DNA from: Chryseobacterium sp. SORGH_AS_0447
GTDB lineage: Bacteria > Bacteroidota > Bacteroidia > Flavobacteriales > Weeksellaceae
Direction: 5' to 3'
NCBI RefSeq assembly: GCF_030818695.1
Contig: NZ_JAUTAR010000001.1
Location: 496,001-560,000, forward strand
DNA length: 64,000 bases
Of this stretch, positions 1 through 8,465 are shown in pieces. A model generated the notes under the pieces. The model searched no databases and was not told where the DNA came from. It was given only the letters and a program-made list of their open reading frames with translations. How positions within the stretch are numbered: the stretch's first letter is position 1; each line of letters opens with the position of its first letter. A program made the translations under genes and the position numbers.

Positions 1-392
1 TGGGTAAAAGGGATATATTCCGGATGATAATAAGAAGCCTGGATTTTATCTTCCAGGGTAAAATTCAGCACATCATAAACCACTTTATTTTCGTCGGAAA
101 GATTTTTATAGTCTACATTTTCGAGCTGCTTCTGCACCGAAGTGTAAAAAGCCACTTCTCCGGAGATGAAATCTTTGTCGATATTAATAGGCAGCTGGTC
201 ATTATACCTCAGGTCTCCCTGGGAAGTTGCTTCCAGCGGATATAATTTCAGATACTGTTCGTAGTAATTGGAGGCAATGGAATCTAAATTAGACGGCGTT
301 ACTTTCGTCAAAGGCGAATCCGACTTCTTGCAGGAAGCAAGTCCGGCAATCAGGCTGAATCCTATAATTCCTTTTGCTAAAATATTTTTCAT
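1..392 (-). CDS. DUF885 family lipoprotein (N-terminal part; runs off the window)
   Basis: Only the first 130 residues are inside the window; the gene continues beyond base 1. The protein starts MKNILAKGIIGFSLIAGLASCKK: a short basic and hydrophobic signal ending in a lipobox (L-A-S-C), so it should be a lipoprotein. The following region (YYEQYLKLYPLEATSQGD) matches the start of DUF885 proteins, a large family of presumed peptidase-like enzymes whose substrate is mostly unknown. A minus-strand TAnnTTTG element lies at 414-421, about 22 bases upstream of the ATG, which supports this start. Family call from remembered motifs; moderate certainty because only the N-terminus is seen. Confidence 0.75.
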   Translation of the reverse strand, partial: MKNILAKGIIGFSLIAGLASCKKSDSPLTKVTPSNLDSIASNYYEQYLKLYPLEATSQGDLRYNDQLPINIDKDFISGEVAFYTSVQKQLENVDYKNLSDENKVVYDVLNFTLEDKIQASYYHPEYIPFT

Positions 393-413
393 TTTTCAGA
401 ATTCTTTATCAAA

Positions 414-421
414 CAAATGTA
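414..421 (-). promoter_or_regulatory. Candidate -7 element (TACATTTG) of the DUF885 gene
   Basis: The minus strand reads TACATTTG, matching the Bacteroidota -7 consensus TAnnTTTG, about 22 bases before the DUF885 start. No clear TTG -33 element is found at the usual spacing. Confidence 0.4.
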
Positions 422-614
422 ATATTTAAAACAGAAAGTCGGAAAGATTATTTGCAATCATCCGGGTGTTTTATATTTAGGCGTCAGGTCTTGGATTTAT
501 CTTTTATATTCAGTGCTTTCCCGGATTTTATCAGGAAAATATACAGCCGTAATGAATTATCAATGATTTTCCTAAAAATAGTTTCAAAAAATTTTTCACA
601 TTCAATCTATTTTT

Positions 615-622
615 TATCTTTG
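615..622 (+). promoter_or_regulatory. Candidate -7 element (TATCTTTG) for the acidic protein at 673
   Basis: TATCTTTG fits TAnnTTTG exactly and lies about 50 bases upstream of the ATG at 673. The 280-base gap between 392 and 673 is therefore a divergent promoter region; I see no other structure in it. Confidence 0.45.
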
Positions 623-672
623 TTGAAAACGTTTAACAATCATAGTATTACAGCTCTTTTTTTTAAGAAATA

Positions 673-1134
673 ATGAAAGGGATTTTAAAAATTTACCATC
701 CGGAGGAAACGCTAAAGTACAATATCAGAAACACTTATTGTAAAGCGGTTTACAGCAACCAGCAACATTTACTAGAGGTTGAGATTATCACGGATGACGG
801 GTTGGATCATGTAGAAGATGATTCTTTGCAGTATAACTTTCCACAGCTTTCTCTTGAGGTTTTCGATTTTCCTATCGATTCTGCGGAGATTGAGGGAAAA
901 ACCATTACCATTAATGATTCAGATGAGGATACCTACACGGAGGTAGACCTATTTGATGATGAAGATGCCTTTATTTACGACAATGAGCTTCAGTTCGAAA
1001 AAAATGAGGAAGGTGAGCTTCAGGTGATCTGGAAAGGGACAATCGACGACTTCTACACAGGTTCGGAAACACCGATTCCTTTCAGGCTGAAATGCGAGTT
1101 TAAGCAGGAGGAAATTGAGATCGACGAGGATTAA
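673..1134 (+). CDS. Small acidic protein of unknown function
   Basis: A 153-residue protein with no signal peptide and no membrane segment. It is strongly acidic, with an Asp/Glu-rich middle (residues 75-100) and a tail rich in Glu and Asp, so it is probably cytoplasmic. I recognise no domain or catalytic motif. It stands alone between the divergent DUF885 gene and the ExbB operon, behind its own TAnnTTTG element. Codon use resembles the neighbours, so it is probably a native flavobacterial gene. No function is proposed. Confidence 0.75.
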   Translation: MKGILKIYHPEETLKYNIRNTYCKAVYSNQQHLLEVEIITDDGLDHVEDDSLQYNFPQLSLEVFDFPIDSAEIEGKTITINDSDEDTYTEVDLFDDEDAFIYDNELQFEKNEEGELQVIWKGTIDDFYTGSETPIPFRLKCEFKQEEIEIDED

Positions 1135-1270
1135 TTAATCTTCTGCCATATCCATCATATTCAGATTTCTTTTCAAATGTATTTTTGGAAAGAAATCTGC
1201 TGTTTTATGGAAGAACAAAAATTAAGTTGTTTTTAAGTAATTTTTAAGGCTTCAATTCATAATATTCCAT

Positions 1271-1278
1271 TATTTTTG
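1271..1278 (+). promoter_or_regulatory. Candidate -7 element (TATTTTTG) of the exbB-exbD-tonB operon
   Basis: TATTTTTG matches TAnnTTTG and lies about 31 bases before the exbB ATG. A TTC at 1251-1253 sits at about -33 spacing (17 bases), a near match to TTG. Confidence 0.45.
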
Positions 1279-1308
1279 TCGTTACAACTTTTATAAAAAT
1301 ACACATTA

Positions 1309-2013
1309 ATGCTGTTAACGGAACTTACTCAGATTTTATTTGCCCAGGCCGCGGTGCCATCGGTGGCGGCAGAAGATTTAGAATTCTCATTTTGGAAAAT
1401 CATGTTCCACGGAGGCGCTTTCGCTAAGATAGTGATGGTAACCGTGTTACTGCTTGGTGTATTTTCCGTGTACCTTTTCTTTGAGCGCTTTTTCTTTATT
1501 AAAAGGATAACGTCAAAAACGGATTCCAATTTCATGGATAATATCGAAGACTTTATCCGGGAAGGAAAGATGGAAGCTGCCCTGGATTACTGCAAAAGGC
1601 AGAATTCTCCGGAAGGAAGGATCCTGGAAAAGGGAATTTCAAGACTGGGGCGTCCGGTTTCCGATATTGTAAGCGCGATGGAATCCCAGGCACAGGTGGA
1701 GGTAGCCAATATGGAGAAAAACCTAAACCTATTAGCCGTAGTTCCGAGTATTGCGCCGATGTTAGGGCTTTTGGGAACGGTAATCGGGATGATTATTGCA
1801 TTCTTCAACCTGTCGCATGCCAGCGGATCTTTCTCTCCGAAAACATTGTCTGAAGGGATCTATACGGCATTAGGACAAACGGCAGTAGGACTTGCTGTAG
1901 CAATCCCGGCCAACTTCTTCTACAATTTATTATTAACGAGAATTGATAAATTTGTATTGAAAGCCCAGAATATGTCGGGAGAATTTTTAGACCTTATCAA
2001 TAAACCTTTATAG
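1309..2013 (+). CDS. exbB: MotA/TolQ/ExbB proton channel family protein
   Basis: Inner-membrane proton-channel subunit that, with ExbD and TonB, uses the proton gradient to energise outer-membrane transporters. The 234-residue protein has three hydrophobic segments at about 40-58, 143-167 and 185-209. The second contains the family-typical LGLLGTVIGMI and the third TAVGLAVAIPANFFYN. It is first in a three-gene operon: the ExbD gene starts 30 bases later and the TonB-like gene 33 bases after that. It could equally be called TolQ-like, but the TonB partner makes ExbB the better name. Confidence 0.92.
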   Translation: MLLTELTQILFAQAAVPSVAAEDLEFSFWKIMFHGGAFAKIVMVTVLLLGVFSVYLFFERFFFIKRITSKTDSNFMDNIEDFIREGKMEAALDYCKRQNSPEGRILEKGISRLGRPVSDIVSAMESQAQVEVANMEKNLNLLAVVPSIAPMLGLLGTVIGMIIAFFNLSHASGSFSPKTLSEGIYTALGQTAVGLAVAIPANFFYNLLLTRIDKFVLKAQNMSGEFLDLINKPL

Positions 2014-2043
2014 TTTTAAAGGTATCAGACTAAAAAATTAAAG

Positions 2044-2442
2044 ATGAAAATTCAGAGAAGAAATAAAGCAAATCCGGAATTCAGTCTGGCAGCGATGACG
2101 GACGTTATCCTGCTGATGCTGATCTTCTTTATGGTAACTTCTTCGGCTGCCAACCAAAGCGCGATCGATGTGAAATTACCAAAAGCAGATACTGCAGCCG
2201 ATAATATTCCGAATCCTTTGGTCGTAAGTGTAAAGCCTGACGGATCATATTACGTGGACGATGTTCCTGTGAAGAATGGCGAGCTGGAACAAACGGTTGT
2301 GAATAAATTAACCAACCAGACCAATAAATCCTTCACCATCCGGGCAGACGAAAATACCCTGCATAAAGATGTGGTTTTTGTGATGGAAATCGCCGAAAAG
2401 CATAAATTCAACATTGCGATTGCAACCGTTAAAGATAAATAA
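2044..2442 (+). CDS. exbD: ExbD/TolR family biopolymer transport protein
   Basis: A 132-residue protein with one N-terminal membrane segment (about residues 17-33, MTDVILLMLIFFMVTS) and a periplasmic domain. Asp20 in that segment is at the position of the proton-carrying aspartate of ExbD/TolR. The rest (from about residue 45) is the usual compact periplasmic domain. It sits between exbB and a TonB-like gene, so the three products probably form one energy-transducing complex in the inner membrane. Confidence 0.92.
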   Translation: MKIQRRNKANPEFSLAAMTDVILLMLIFFMVTSSAANQSAIDVKLPKADTAADNIPNPLVVSVKPDGSYYVDDVPVKNGELEQTVVNKLTNQTNKSFTIRADENTLHKDVVFVMEIAEKHKFNIAIATVKDK

Positions 2443-2475
2443 CACTTCCGTAAGATCGGGAAATATCATTTTAAA

Positions 2476-3360
2476 ATGAGAAGCCATATTATAAGCAAAG
2501 ACGAGCAAAACAGAGACCGGGTAAAAAGCGCACTGCTTTCTGTCCTTATCTGGTCTGCCATTCTTCTGTTTGTATTTTTATATAAATTAAAGCCTGAACT
2601 GGATCAGCAGCCGGAAGTCGTGACGACCATGCTCGTGAATTTTGGGGACAACAGAAACGGAAACGGGGTGGAAGAACCTGCCGATCAGCCGGGAAGTCTT
2701 GCTGCTGCCACGGAAGAAGTAAGTACCGAGCCCACCGAAACAGCCGTTCCCGAAACAAAAACGGTCATTCAGCCCGAACCGCAGCCTGAAACCAGGAAAT
2801 CAGACGCGAAAGATAAAATCATCACCGGAAACAATGCTAAAGTTTCCGTTCCTAAAAAAGAAGAGTCCAAGGCAGATAACAAAAAAACATCTACCAGCAC
2901 GTCCGCCACTAAAAATACCAAGAAATCCGGGGCAACAACTGCCAATTCCAAAACAGGAAATGGTGACGGAAAAGGAAATGCTGCTATCGGAAACCTCATC
3001 AGAGGGCGCGGTACGAAAGCAGGAAGCCAGGGTGACGGTACCGGAATAGGAAATGCGGGAGATCCTTTGGGCGGCGACGGAAACGGGGACAGCAAAGTAG
3101 GAATCGACAGAAGGCTGGTGGGATTCATCCCGGGAACGATGGGAAGAGGAGGTGCACAACCGGCCAACAACTGTACTGCCAGCGGAACCATTACCATTGC
3201 TTATACAGTAGATAAAGCAGGAAATGTAGTTTCAGCAAGAAGATCGGGAGGAACGTCTGATCCCTGCATTACTTCCAATGCCGTATCGTGGGTAAAGAAA
3301 TACGTAAAGGCCGAGAAAGCCAGTGTATCCTCTACCGGAACCTATAAAATTACATTTTAA
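2476..3360 (+). CDS. TonB-like energy transducer
   Basis: A 294-residue protein with a cytoplasmic N-terminus, one membrane anchor (about residues 18-37), a long periplasmic stretch rich in Pro, Glu, Lys and Thr (50-160), a Gly/Asn-rich stretch (160-215), and a C-terminal TonB-like fold from about residue 225 (TITIAYTVDKAGNVVSARR). Two Cys (NNCTAS and DPCITS) in the C-terminal domain could form a disulfide; this is inferred. It completes the ExbB-ExbD-TonB set. The Gly-rich spacer is a common feature of Bacteroidota paralogues, so its partner receptors cannot be deduced. Confidence 0.85.
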   Translation: MRSHIISKDEQNRDRVKSALLSVLIWSAILLFVFLYKLKPELDQQPEVVTTMLVNFGDNRNGNGVEEPADQPGSLAAATEEVSTEPTETAVPETKTVIQPEPQPETRKSDAKDKIITGNNAKVSVPKKEESKADNKKTSTSTSATKNTKKSGATTANSKTGNGDGKGNAAIGNLIRGRGTKAGSQGDGTGIGNAGDPLGGDGNGDSKVGIDRRLVGFIPGTMGRGGAQPANNCTASGTITIAYTVDKAGNVVSARRSGGTSDPCITSNAVSWVKKYVKAEKASVSSTGTYKITF

Positions 3361-3365
3361 GCCTA

Positions 3366-3400
3366 ATAAAGGGCTGGATGATGGAAGCAGGAGGCTGGAT
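3366..3400. repeat. Intergenic GGCTGGATG repeat, related to the cluster at 54,110
   Basis: Downstream of the TonB-like gene there are two close copies of GGCTGGATG separated by ATGGAAGCAGGA. The same purine-rich words, on the opposite strand (CATCCAGCTTCC), recur in the repeat cluster at 54,110-54,320. Confidence 0.5.
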
Positions 3401-3521
3401 GTTTTTATGATCAAAGGTCTTAGACAACAGTATTGTTGAAATCCTGATTCAATGGTTGGGTTCTTTGTTCTTTATTAAATGACTGAAATTAATTGAAAAT
3501 TATTCATACAAAATACAAAAG

Positions 3522-3544
3522 CACTTTATTCAAGTGTTTTTTTT
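3522..3544 (+). terminator. Terminator of the exbB-exbD-tonB operon
   Basis: CACTT, a 5-base loop, AAGTG, then eight T. It lies 160 bases after the TonB-like stop and overlaps the last codons of the convergent gene at 3526-3918. The stem is short, so efficiency is uncertain. Confidence 0.5.
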
Positions 3545-3918
3545 ATTTCTGATATTCTGTTGATGACCGGAAGCGCAAAAATTCCGCTGGTCTGAAGATA
3601 AAGTTCATAAAAGGTTTTTGCTTTGTCCAGAAAGCCTGTGTTGGCTTCTGTTTTTCCTTTAAAATAAAAAAGATTTCCCAGCATTTCGTAATAATCCTTG
3701 TGGTCCCTTTCCTGCCTTTCATTAACGATCTCAATAATTTCTTCCTTTGATTTTGATGAAAGCGTAATGGAATCAAACTTAAAAATATCCCGCATCAAAG
3801 AATCGAAATCCAGTTCTTTCTGCATTAAGCTTTCTTCGGGTTTGTCTAAAATTAGTTTTTCCAATGCCTGGCTCAACTGGCGGATTAGTCTTAATGTAAA
3901 TTCTTTATCTGTGATCAT
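3526..3918 (-). CDS. Uncharacterised helical protein (DUF6483-like N-terminus)
   Basis: A 130-residue cytoplasmic protein without signal peptide, predicted mostly helical. The start, ITDKEFTLRLIRQLSQALEKL, resembles that of DUF6483 proteins of Firmicutes, but I would not assign the family on that alone. The C-terminal half (residues 80-125: YYEMLGNLFYFKGK, AKTFYELYLQTSG) looks like a pair of TPR-type helices. It is a single gene convergent with the TonB-like gene. Confidence 0.65.
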   Translation of the reverse strand: MITDKEFTLRLIRQLSQALEKLILDKPEESLMQKELDFDSLMRDIFKFDSITLSSKSKEEIIEIVNERQERDHKDYYEMLGNLFYFKGKTEANTGFLDKAKTFYELYLQTSGIFALPVINRISEIKKTLE

Positions 3919-4005
3919 AATGGTTTAAAATTTAAAGTTTATTATTTTACGGTTAATTGATTTATAGGTTCAGACTTTAAACATTGAATCTTGAACCTTG
4001 AATTT

Positions 4006-5409
4006 CTATGCAAAAAACAAATAAGCCAATGCAATAGATGTAATGATTCCCACCAGATCGGCCAGAAGCATGGCAATTACGGTGTATCTCGTATTCTTTA
4101 CGGCTACGGCCCCGAAATAAACGGCAATCACATAAAAGGTCGTATCTGAGCTTCCCTGAAGAACGGCTGCCAGTTTTCCCTGAAAACTATCTGCTCCGAA
4201 AGTGGTCATCGTGTCAACCATCATTCCACGCGCTCCTGAACCGGATAATGGTTTGATCAGGGCTGTTGGAAGTCCATCTACAAACCTTGGATCAAAATGA
4301 GCCACATTGGCAACCCACTTCATTCCGTCGATAATGACATCAAAAACACCTGATGTTCTCAGCAGGGAAATAGCGATCAGCATTCCGACCAGATAAGGGA
4401 TAATCTTCACGCAGGTCGTAAAACCTTCTTTTGCCCCTTCGATGAAGGCATCAAAAACATTGATTTTCTTATAGACCGCGCCAATAACGATCGCCAGAAA
4501 AATAAAGAGAATCAATCCGTTGCTCAGCACTTTACTAAAATCATCCAGCTCGTCTTTGCTTAATTGAGTCAAGTATAAAACCAATAACGCAATAACGGCT
4601 GAGATTCCGCCGACATAGGCAATAACAACCGGCCTTAATAAATTGATCCTCTGATACAACGAAACAATAATCATCGCCGCCAAAGTGGCTGCAAAAGTTG
4701 CAATCATACAGGGAAGAAAAATATCAGTCGGTGTTTTTGAACCCATCGAAGCACGGATGGCAATAATAGAAACCGGGATCAGCGTCATTCCCCCTGCATG
4801 AAGGCAGAGGAACATGATCTGAGAATTGCTTGCCGTATCTTTATTCGGATTTAAGGTTTGAAGGCTTTCCATGGCTTTTAAACCAAATGGGGTAGCTGCA
4901 TTATCCAGACCGAGCAGATTCGCACTGAAATTCATCAGCATATGCCCGAAGGCGGGATGGTTCTTGGGAATATCCGGAAACAATTTAGAGAAAAAAGGCT
5001 GAATTAAGCGGCTCAGCAAATTGATTCCTCCCGCTTTTTCCGCAATGCTCATGAATCCCATGAAGAGCGTCATAATTCCAATTAAGCCCAGGCAGATCTT
5101 TACTGCCGTTTCCGAAGTCCCGATCACACCGTCTGCTTCCTGAACCCTGTAAACCCGCACGTCCTGCTTTAAAGAATCGGTTTTATAATGAATTCTGCTG
5201 TCTGCAAAATCAGGTTTTTTCATTAAACTGTCGCGTACAACCGGAGCAAGCGAAGTCATTTTTTGTGTAGCGATCTGCACCGTATCACCGCCTTTTCCTA
5301 CGACCATATCGTTGAAAATGGTTTTGTAGTGGCTTGACGAAATATACTTTATACTGGCAATGGCAATGGCAACGATAATAAATGCCGACCAAATTCTGCT
5401 GAGAACCAT
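4006..5409 (-). CDS. SpmA/SpmB-like fused membrane protein (two nucleoside-recognition Gate domains)
   Basis: A 467-residue polytopic membrane protein. The N-terminal half contains the SpmA-like region (LGLDNAATPFGLKAMESLQ, about residue 170) and the C-terminal half the SpmB-like region (SGSGARGMMVDTM and LQGSSDTTFYVIAVYFG, about residues 395-430). In spore formers SpmA and SpmB are separate proteins. In Bacteroidota the fused form is common and has nothing to do with sporulation; the Gate domain suggests transport or channel activity, with no substrate established. Residues about 30-95 form an extra extracytoplasmic insert. The gene is monocistronic, with a repeat-filled region upstream. Confidence 0.85.
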   Translation of the reverse strand: MVLSRIWSAFIIVAIAIASIKYISSSHYKTIFNDMVVGKGGDTVQIATQKMTSLAPVVRDSLMKKPDFADSRIHYKTDSLKQDVRVYRVQEADGVIGTSETAVKICLGLIGIMTLFMGFMSIAEKAGGINLLSRLIQPFFSKLFPDIPKNHPAFGHMLMNFSANLLGLDNAATPFGLKAMESLQTLNPNKDTASNSQIMFLCLHAGGMTLIPVSIIAIRASMGSKTPTDIFLPCMIATFAATLAAMIIVSLYQRINLLRPVVIAYVGGISAVIALLVLYLTQLSKDELDDFSKVLSNGLILFIFLAIVIGAVYKKINVFDAFIEGAKEGFTTCVKIIPYLVGMLIAISLLRTSGVFDVIIDGMKWVANVAHFDPRFVDGLPTALIKPLSGSGARGMMVDTMTTFGADSFQGKLAAVLQGSSDTTFYVIAVYFGAVAVKNTRYTVIAMLLADLVGIITSIALAYLFFA

Positions 5410-5459
5410 CTGATAGAATTAATATGGGTTAAACTTATCAAAAAAACTTCAGATTACAA

Positions 5460-5827
5460 AAATTGTCAATGGTCAATTCCTAATGGTCAATAGTGAATTT
5501 TCGGCTGGTTTGAAATTCACTTGCGCAGCAAGATTCACCATTCACTTTGTCAATGGTCAATTTCCTTCGGAGTCAATGGTCAATTTTACCGTAGTTTAAC
5601 ATTGACTTGCGCAGCAAAATTGACTGGCAGGACGAAATTTCACCATTCGCTTTGTCAATAATCAATTTCCTTCGGAGTCAATGGTCAATCTTAACGCGGT
5701 TCAAAATTCACTTGCACAGCAAAATTGACTAGCGGAGCGAAATTCACTATTCACTTTTTCAATGGAGTTCAAATTCACCTGCGCAGCAAAATTGACTTGC
5801 ACAGCAAAATTCACCGTTCACTTTTCA
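5460..5827. repeat. Array of about 105-bp degenerate tandem repeats
   Basis: Between the SpmAB-like gene and the DUF6973-like gene there are three to four degenerate copies of a unit of about 105 bases (copy 1 about 5460-5553, copy 2 5554-5658, copy 3 5659-5762, partial copy 4 5763-5827). Each copy has GGTCAATT words, a small hairpin CTTGCGCAGCAAG or variant, and an end of the type ATTCACTTTGTCAA. The last copy reaches the stop codon of the gene at 5825. Units drift by substitutions and small indels. There is no spacer/repeat alternation as in CRISPR. Confidence 0.75.
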
Positions 5828-6337
5828 CTTCTCGTCAAGATAGACCAGGAATCCCTTAAAATCATCATCCGTATTTTTAAGCACTTTGGCATCCTGCATT
5901 TTCTTTTCCAGGCCATCGATGAAAAAGCTCTTTTCAAAAAACTGACGGTGGACGCCTTTCAGCATTTCCATAAAGTAATCCATTCCGATCTTATTGTTGT
6001 GGAGATCCATCTTGGTTTCCAGCGGTTTGTTTGGGAATAGTTCTTCGTGGAGGTCGGTAATTCTTTTACAGAATTCCAGCGCTTTTTTCGGCGATGAGAC
6101 CTTGCAGCAGTACATCATAATAAAGCAGCACCAGAGCGCATGCCTGAAAGCGTTTCCGATGCCATTGGTAGAAGCGGTTTCAGGGAATTTTTTCTGTGCA
6201 ATAGTATATGCCTTCAGAGTTGCATAAAAGCTTAATAAGGAAAAAACGGGATGGGGAAGGACAAGCCTTAAAAGACGCAGAATCTTTTTAAAGCTCATGC
6301 TCCGGATCGTACTAAAGAATATTTTAAAAGTCCTCAT
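5825..6337 (-). CDS. DUF6973-like small protein
   Basis: A 170-residue protein. The middle has NAFRHALWCCFIMM (about residues 62-75), and the second half TDLHEE and MDLHNNKIG (about 93-118), a His/Asn/Asp pattern that I associate with DUF6973. The function of that family is unknown to me. A weak hydrophobic stretch near residues 25-45 could associate with the membrane. It starts only 5 bases after the accD terminator, so it probably has its own transcript. Its 3' end runs into the repeat array at 5460-5827. Confidence 0.65.
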   Translation of the reverse strand: MRTFKIFFSTIRSMSFKKILRLLRLVLPHPVFSLLSFYATLKAYTIAQKKFPETASTNGIGNAFRHALWCCFIMMYCCKVSSPKKALEFCKRITDLHEELFPNKPLETKMDLHNNKIGMDYFMEMLKGVHRQFFEKSFFIDGLEKKMQDAKVLKNTDDDFKGFLVYLDEK

Positions 6338-6344
6338 TAATAAA

Positions 6345-6369
6345 AATCTCTCCCGGATAGAGAGAGATT
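6345..6369 (-). terminator. Rho-independent terminator after accD
   Basis: AATCTCTC and GAGAGATT form an 8-bp stem with a 9-base loop. On the minus strand it is followed by TTTTTATT. It is 22 bases past the accD stop and just before the start of the DUF6973-like gene. Confidence 0.75.
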
Positions 6370-6390
6370 AATGTATTTTGTTAGATATTG

Positions 6391-7245
6391 TTAGGCTTTG
6401 GAGGTCAACAAATTTATTGTTTTGGAAACGGTGTTTCTGATGTCCGTTCTTTTTACAATAAAATCTACGAAACCTTTTTCCTGAAGGAACTCCGAAGTCT
6501 GGAACCCTTCCGGTAAATCTCTACCGATGGTTTCACGGATAACCCTTGGCCCTGCAAAACCGATCAGTGCTCCCGGTTCTGCCATGATGATGTCGGCAGT
6601 CATTGCAAATGAAGCGGTAATTCCTCCGAAAGTAGGATCACAAAGATAAGCGATGTACAAAAGTCCGGCTTCGGAAAGCTGGGCCAGTTTCGCCTGAACT
6701 TTTGCCAGCTGCATCAGCGAGTAAGTCGCTTCCTGCATTCTCGCACCTCCCGACTGGCAGATGATCATGTAAGGAAGTTTCTTTTCCATACAGTAATCGA
6801 TTGCTCTTCTGATCTTTTCGCCCATTACGGAACCTAAAGAACCTCCGATAAAAGCAAAATCCATACAGGAAACCACCATTTCGGTTCCTTTTACGGTTCC
6901 TACTGCATTTCTGATGGAATCGGTAAGCTTGGTTTTGGCTTTTACTTCTTTCAGACGGTCGGTATACGACTTCGTGTCTTTAAAGTTCAGCATATCAATA
7001 CTTTCAACATTGGCATCCAGCTCGGTGAATTTGCCTTCATCGAAAAGGATATCAAAAAACTCTGCACTTCCTATTCTTACATGGAAACCGTCTTCCGGAG
7101 AAACATAGCTGTTTCTCTTCAGTTCGTCATGCTCAACAATTTTTCCCGAAGGAGTCTGATGCCAAAGACCTTTTGGTACGTCTTTCTTCTCATCAGTAGA
7201 GGTCGTAATATTTTGTGCTTTTCTCTTAAACCACTCGAATGCCAT
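6391..7245 (-). CDS. accD: Acetyl-CoA carboxylase, carboxyltransferase subunit beta
   Basis: Transfers the carboxyl group from biotin to acetyl-CoA to make malonyl-CoA, the first step of fatty-acid synthesis, in a complex with AccA. At 284 residues it has normal length. The crotonase-like core is clear ([19 protein letters not shown] about 125-143, [17 protein letters not shown] about 163-179, [20 protein letters not shown] about 229-248). The N-terminal zone where most bacterial AccD proteins carry a four-Cys zinc ribbon (here about residues 25-60) has no Cys at all. It follows fbaA on the same strand. Confidence 0.96.
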   Translation of the reverse strand: MAFEWFKRKAQNITTSTDEKKDVPKGLWHQTPSGKIVEHDELKRNSYVSPEDGFHVRIGSAEFFDILFDEGKFTELDANVESIDMLNFKDTKSYTDRLKEVKAKTKLTDSIRNAVGTVKGTEMVVSCMDFAFIGGSLGSVMGEKIRRAIDYCMEKKLPYMIICQSGGARMQEATYSLMQLAKVQAKLAQLSEAGLLYIAYLCDPTFGGITASFAMTADIIMAEPGALIGFAGPRVIRETIGRDLPEGFQTSEFLQEKGFVDFIVKRTDIRNTVSKTINLLTSKA

Positions 7246-7270
7246 ACTGTATATAATTGATGTTTAATAA

Positions 7271-7317
7271 ATGGCAGAAGATTATAGCGGTTTACCACCT
7301 GCCTTATCTTCTGCCAT
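7271..7317. terminator. Perfect 12-bp hairpin between fbaA and accD
   Basis: ATGGCAGAAGAT at 7271-7282 pairs fully with ATCTTCTGCCAT at 7306-7317. There is no strong T tract on either strand. It may end the fbaA transcript, or act as a processing or stability element between two co-oriented genes. Confidence 0.55.
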
Positions 7318-7324
7318 TCATAAT

Positions 7325-8395
7325 TTATTTAAGCGTATTTACGTTATTTAAATCTTCAAATGCCTTAACCAATCGCTTCGCGAAAGTTTCTTCTCCTTTT
7401 CTTACCCATACTCTAGGGTCGTAGAATTTCTTGTTCGGCTTCTCTTCTCCGTCCGGGTTTCCGATCTGAGATCTTAAATAATCGATGTTATCGACCATAT
7501 AATCTCTGATTCCTTCGGTATAGGCAAACTGAAGGTCGGTATCGATATTCATTTTGATAACCCCGTAGTCGATCGCTTCTCTGATTTCTTCAATCGTAGA
7601 ACCAGAACCTCCGTGGAATACGAAATTGATCGGCTTCTCTGCAGTTCCGAATTTCTCCTGAACATATTTCTGTGAATTGTCAAGGATTTTCGGTGTAAGA
7701 ACCACATTTCCTGGCTTGTAAACGCCGTGTACGTTTCCGAAAGCGGCTGCAATGGTAAAGTTGTCGGAAATCGCCTTTAATTTTTCGTAAGTATAAGCGA
7801 TGTCTTCCGGTTGGGTATACAATTTTGAGTTGTCAACATCTGAATTGTCAACACCATCCTCTTCACCTCCGGTTACTCCGATTTCCACTTCCAGGGTCAT
7901 CTGAAGCTTAGCCATTCTTTCGAAATACTGCGCGGAAATTTCCAAGTTTTCTTCCAAAGATTCTTCAGAAAGATCCAGCATATGCGATGAATACAAGGAT
8001 TTTCCGTTTTGCTTATAGAACTCTTCATTAGCATCCATCAACCCGTCGATCCAAGGCAATAATTTCTTTGCACAGTGGTCGGTGTGAAGAATTACCGTTG
8101 CTCCGTAAGCTTCCGCAAGGGTATGAATATGTTTTGCTCCGGCTACTGCTCCCAAAACCGCTGCCTGCTGTCCTTCATTGCTCAATCCTTTTCCTGCGTT
8201 ATAGATCGCTCCTCCGTTGGAGAACTGGATAATAACCGGTGAATTTAGCTTGGCTGCCGTTTCCATAACCGCATTTACGTTGCTGGAACCAATTACGTTT
8301 ACTGCAGGTAATGCATATTTATTTTCTTTAGCATGCTGAAAAATATCAGTAACTAACTGACCAGTGGCAACTCCTGCCGGAAAAATTCTGCTCAT
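7325..8395 (-). CDS. fbaA: Class II fructose-bisphosphate aldolase
   Basis: Glycolytic and gluconeogenic enzyme that cleaves fructose 1,6-bisphosphate to glyceraldehyde 3-phosphate and dihydroxyacetone phosphate, with a divalent metal. The 356-residue protein carries metal-site and active-site motifs: LHTDHCAKKLLPWIDGL (about 103-119), a Glu-rich segment VEIGVTGGEEDG (about 171-182), GNVHGVYKPGN (about 221-231), FHGGSGS (about 261-267) and KMNIDTDLQFA (about 282-292). Length and motifs fit the long class IIA type. A near-consensus minus-strand element (TACCTTTA) lies about 45 bases upstream. Confidence 0.96.
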   Translation of the reverse strand: MSRIFPAGVATGQLVTDIFQHAKENKYALPAVNVIGSSNVNAVMETAAKLNSPVIIQFSNGGAIYNAGKGLSNEGQQAAVLGAVAGAKHIHTLAEAYGATVILHTDHCAKKLLPWIDGLMDANEEFYKQNGKSLYSSHMLDLSEESLEENLEISAQYFERMAKLQMTLEVEIGVTGGEEDGVDNSDVDNSKLYTQPEDIAYTYEKLKAISDNFTIAAAFGNVHGVYKPGNVVLTPKILDNSQKYVQEKFGTAEKPINFVFHGGSGSTIEEIREAIDYGVIKMNIDTDLQFAYTEGIRDYMVDNIDYLRSQIGNPDGEEKPNKKFYDPRVWVRKGEETFAKRLVKAFEDLNNVNTLK

Positions 8396-8465
8396 GTTTT
8401 ACTTTTTAATATAATTATAGGGTGTCGTTAAATTCCTGTAAAGGTAATCATTTTTAAAAATATTC

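Noticed and set aside
374..673. Open frame of 99 residues in the gap between the DUF885 gene and the acidic protein
   Set aside because: It overlaps divergent promoter elements, has no recognisable domain and its residue pattern (many Phe, Ile, Ser, Lys) is that of untranslated AT-rich DNA.
2769..3197. Open frame on the minus strand inside the TonB-like gene
   Set aside because: It is the complement of a Gly/Asn/Lys-rich region, which gives long open frames by chance.
5460..5827. CRISPR array
   Set aside because: Units are contiguous, about 105 bases long and degenerate; there are no unique spacers between short identical repeats and no cas genes nearby.
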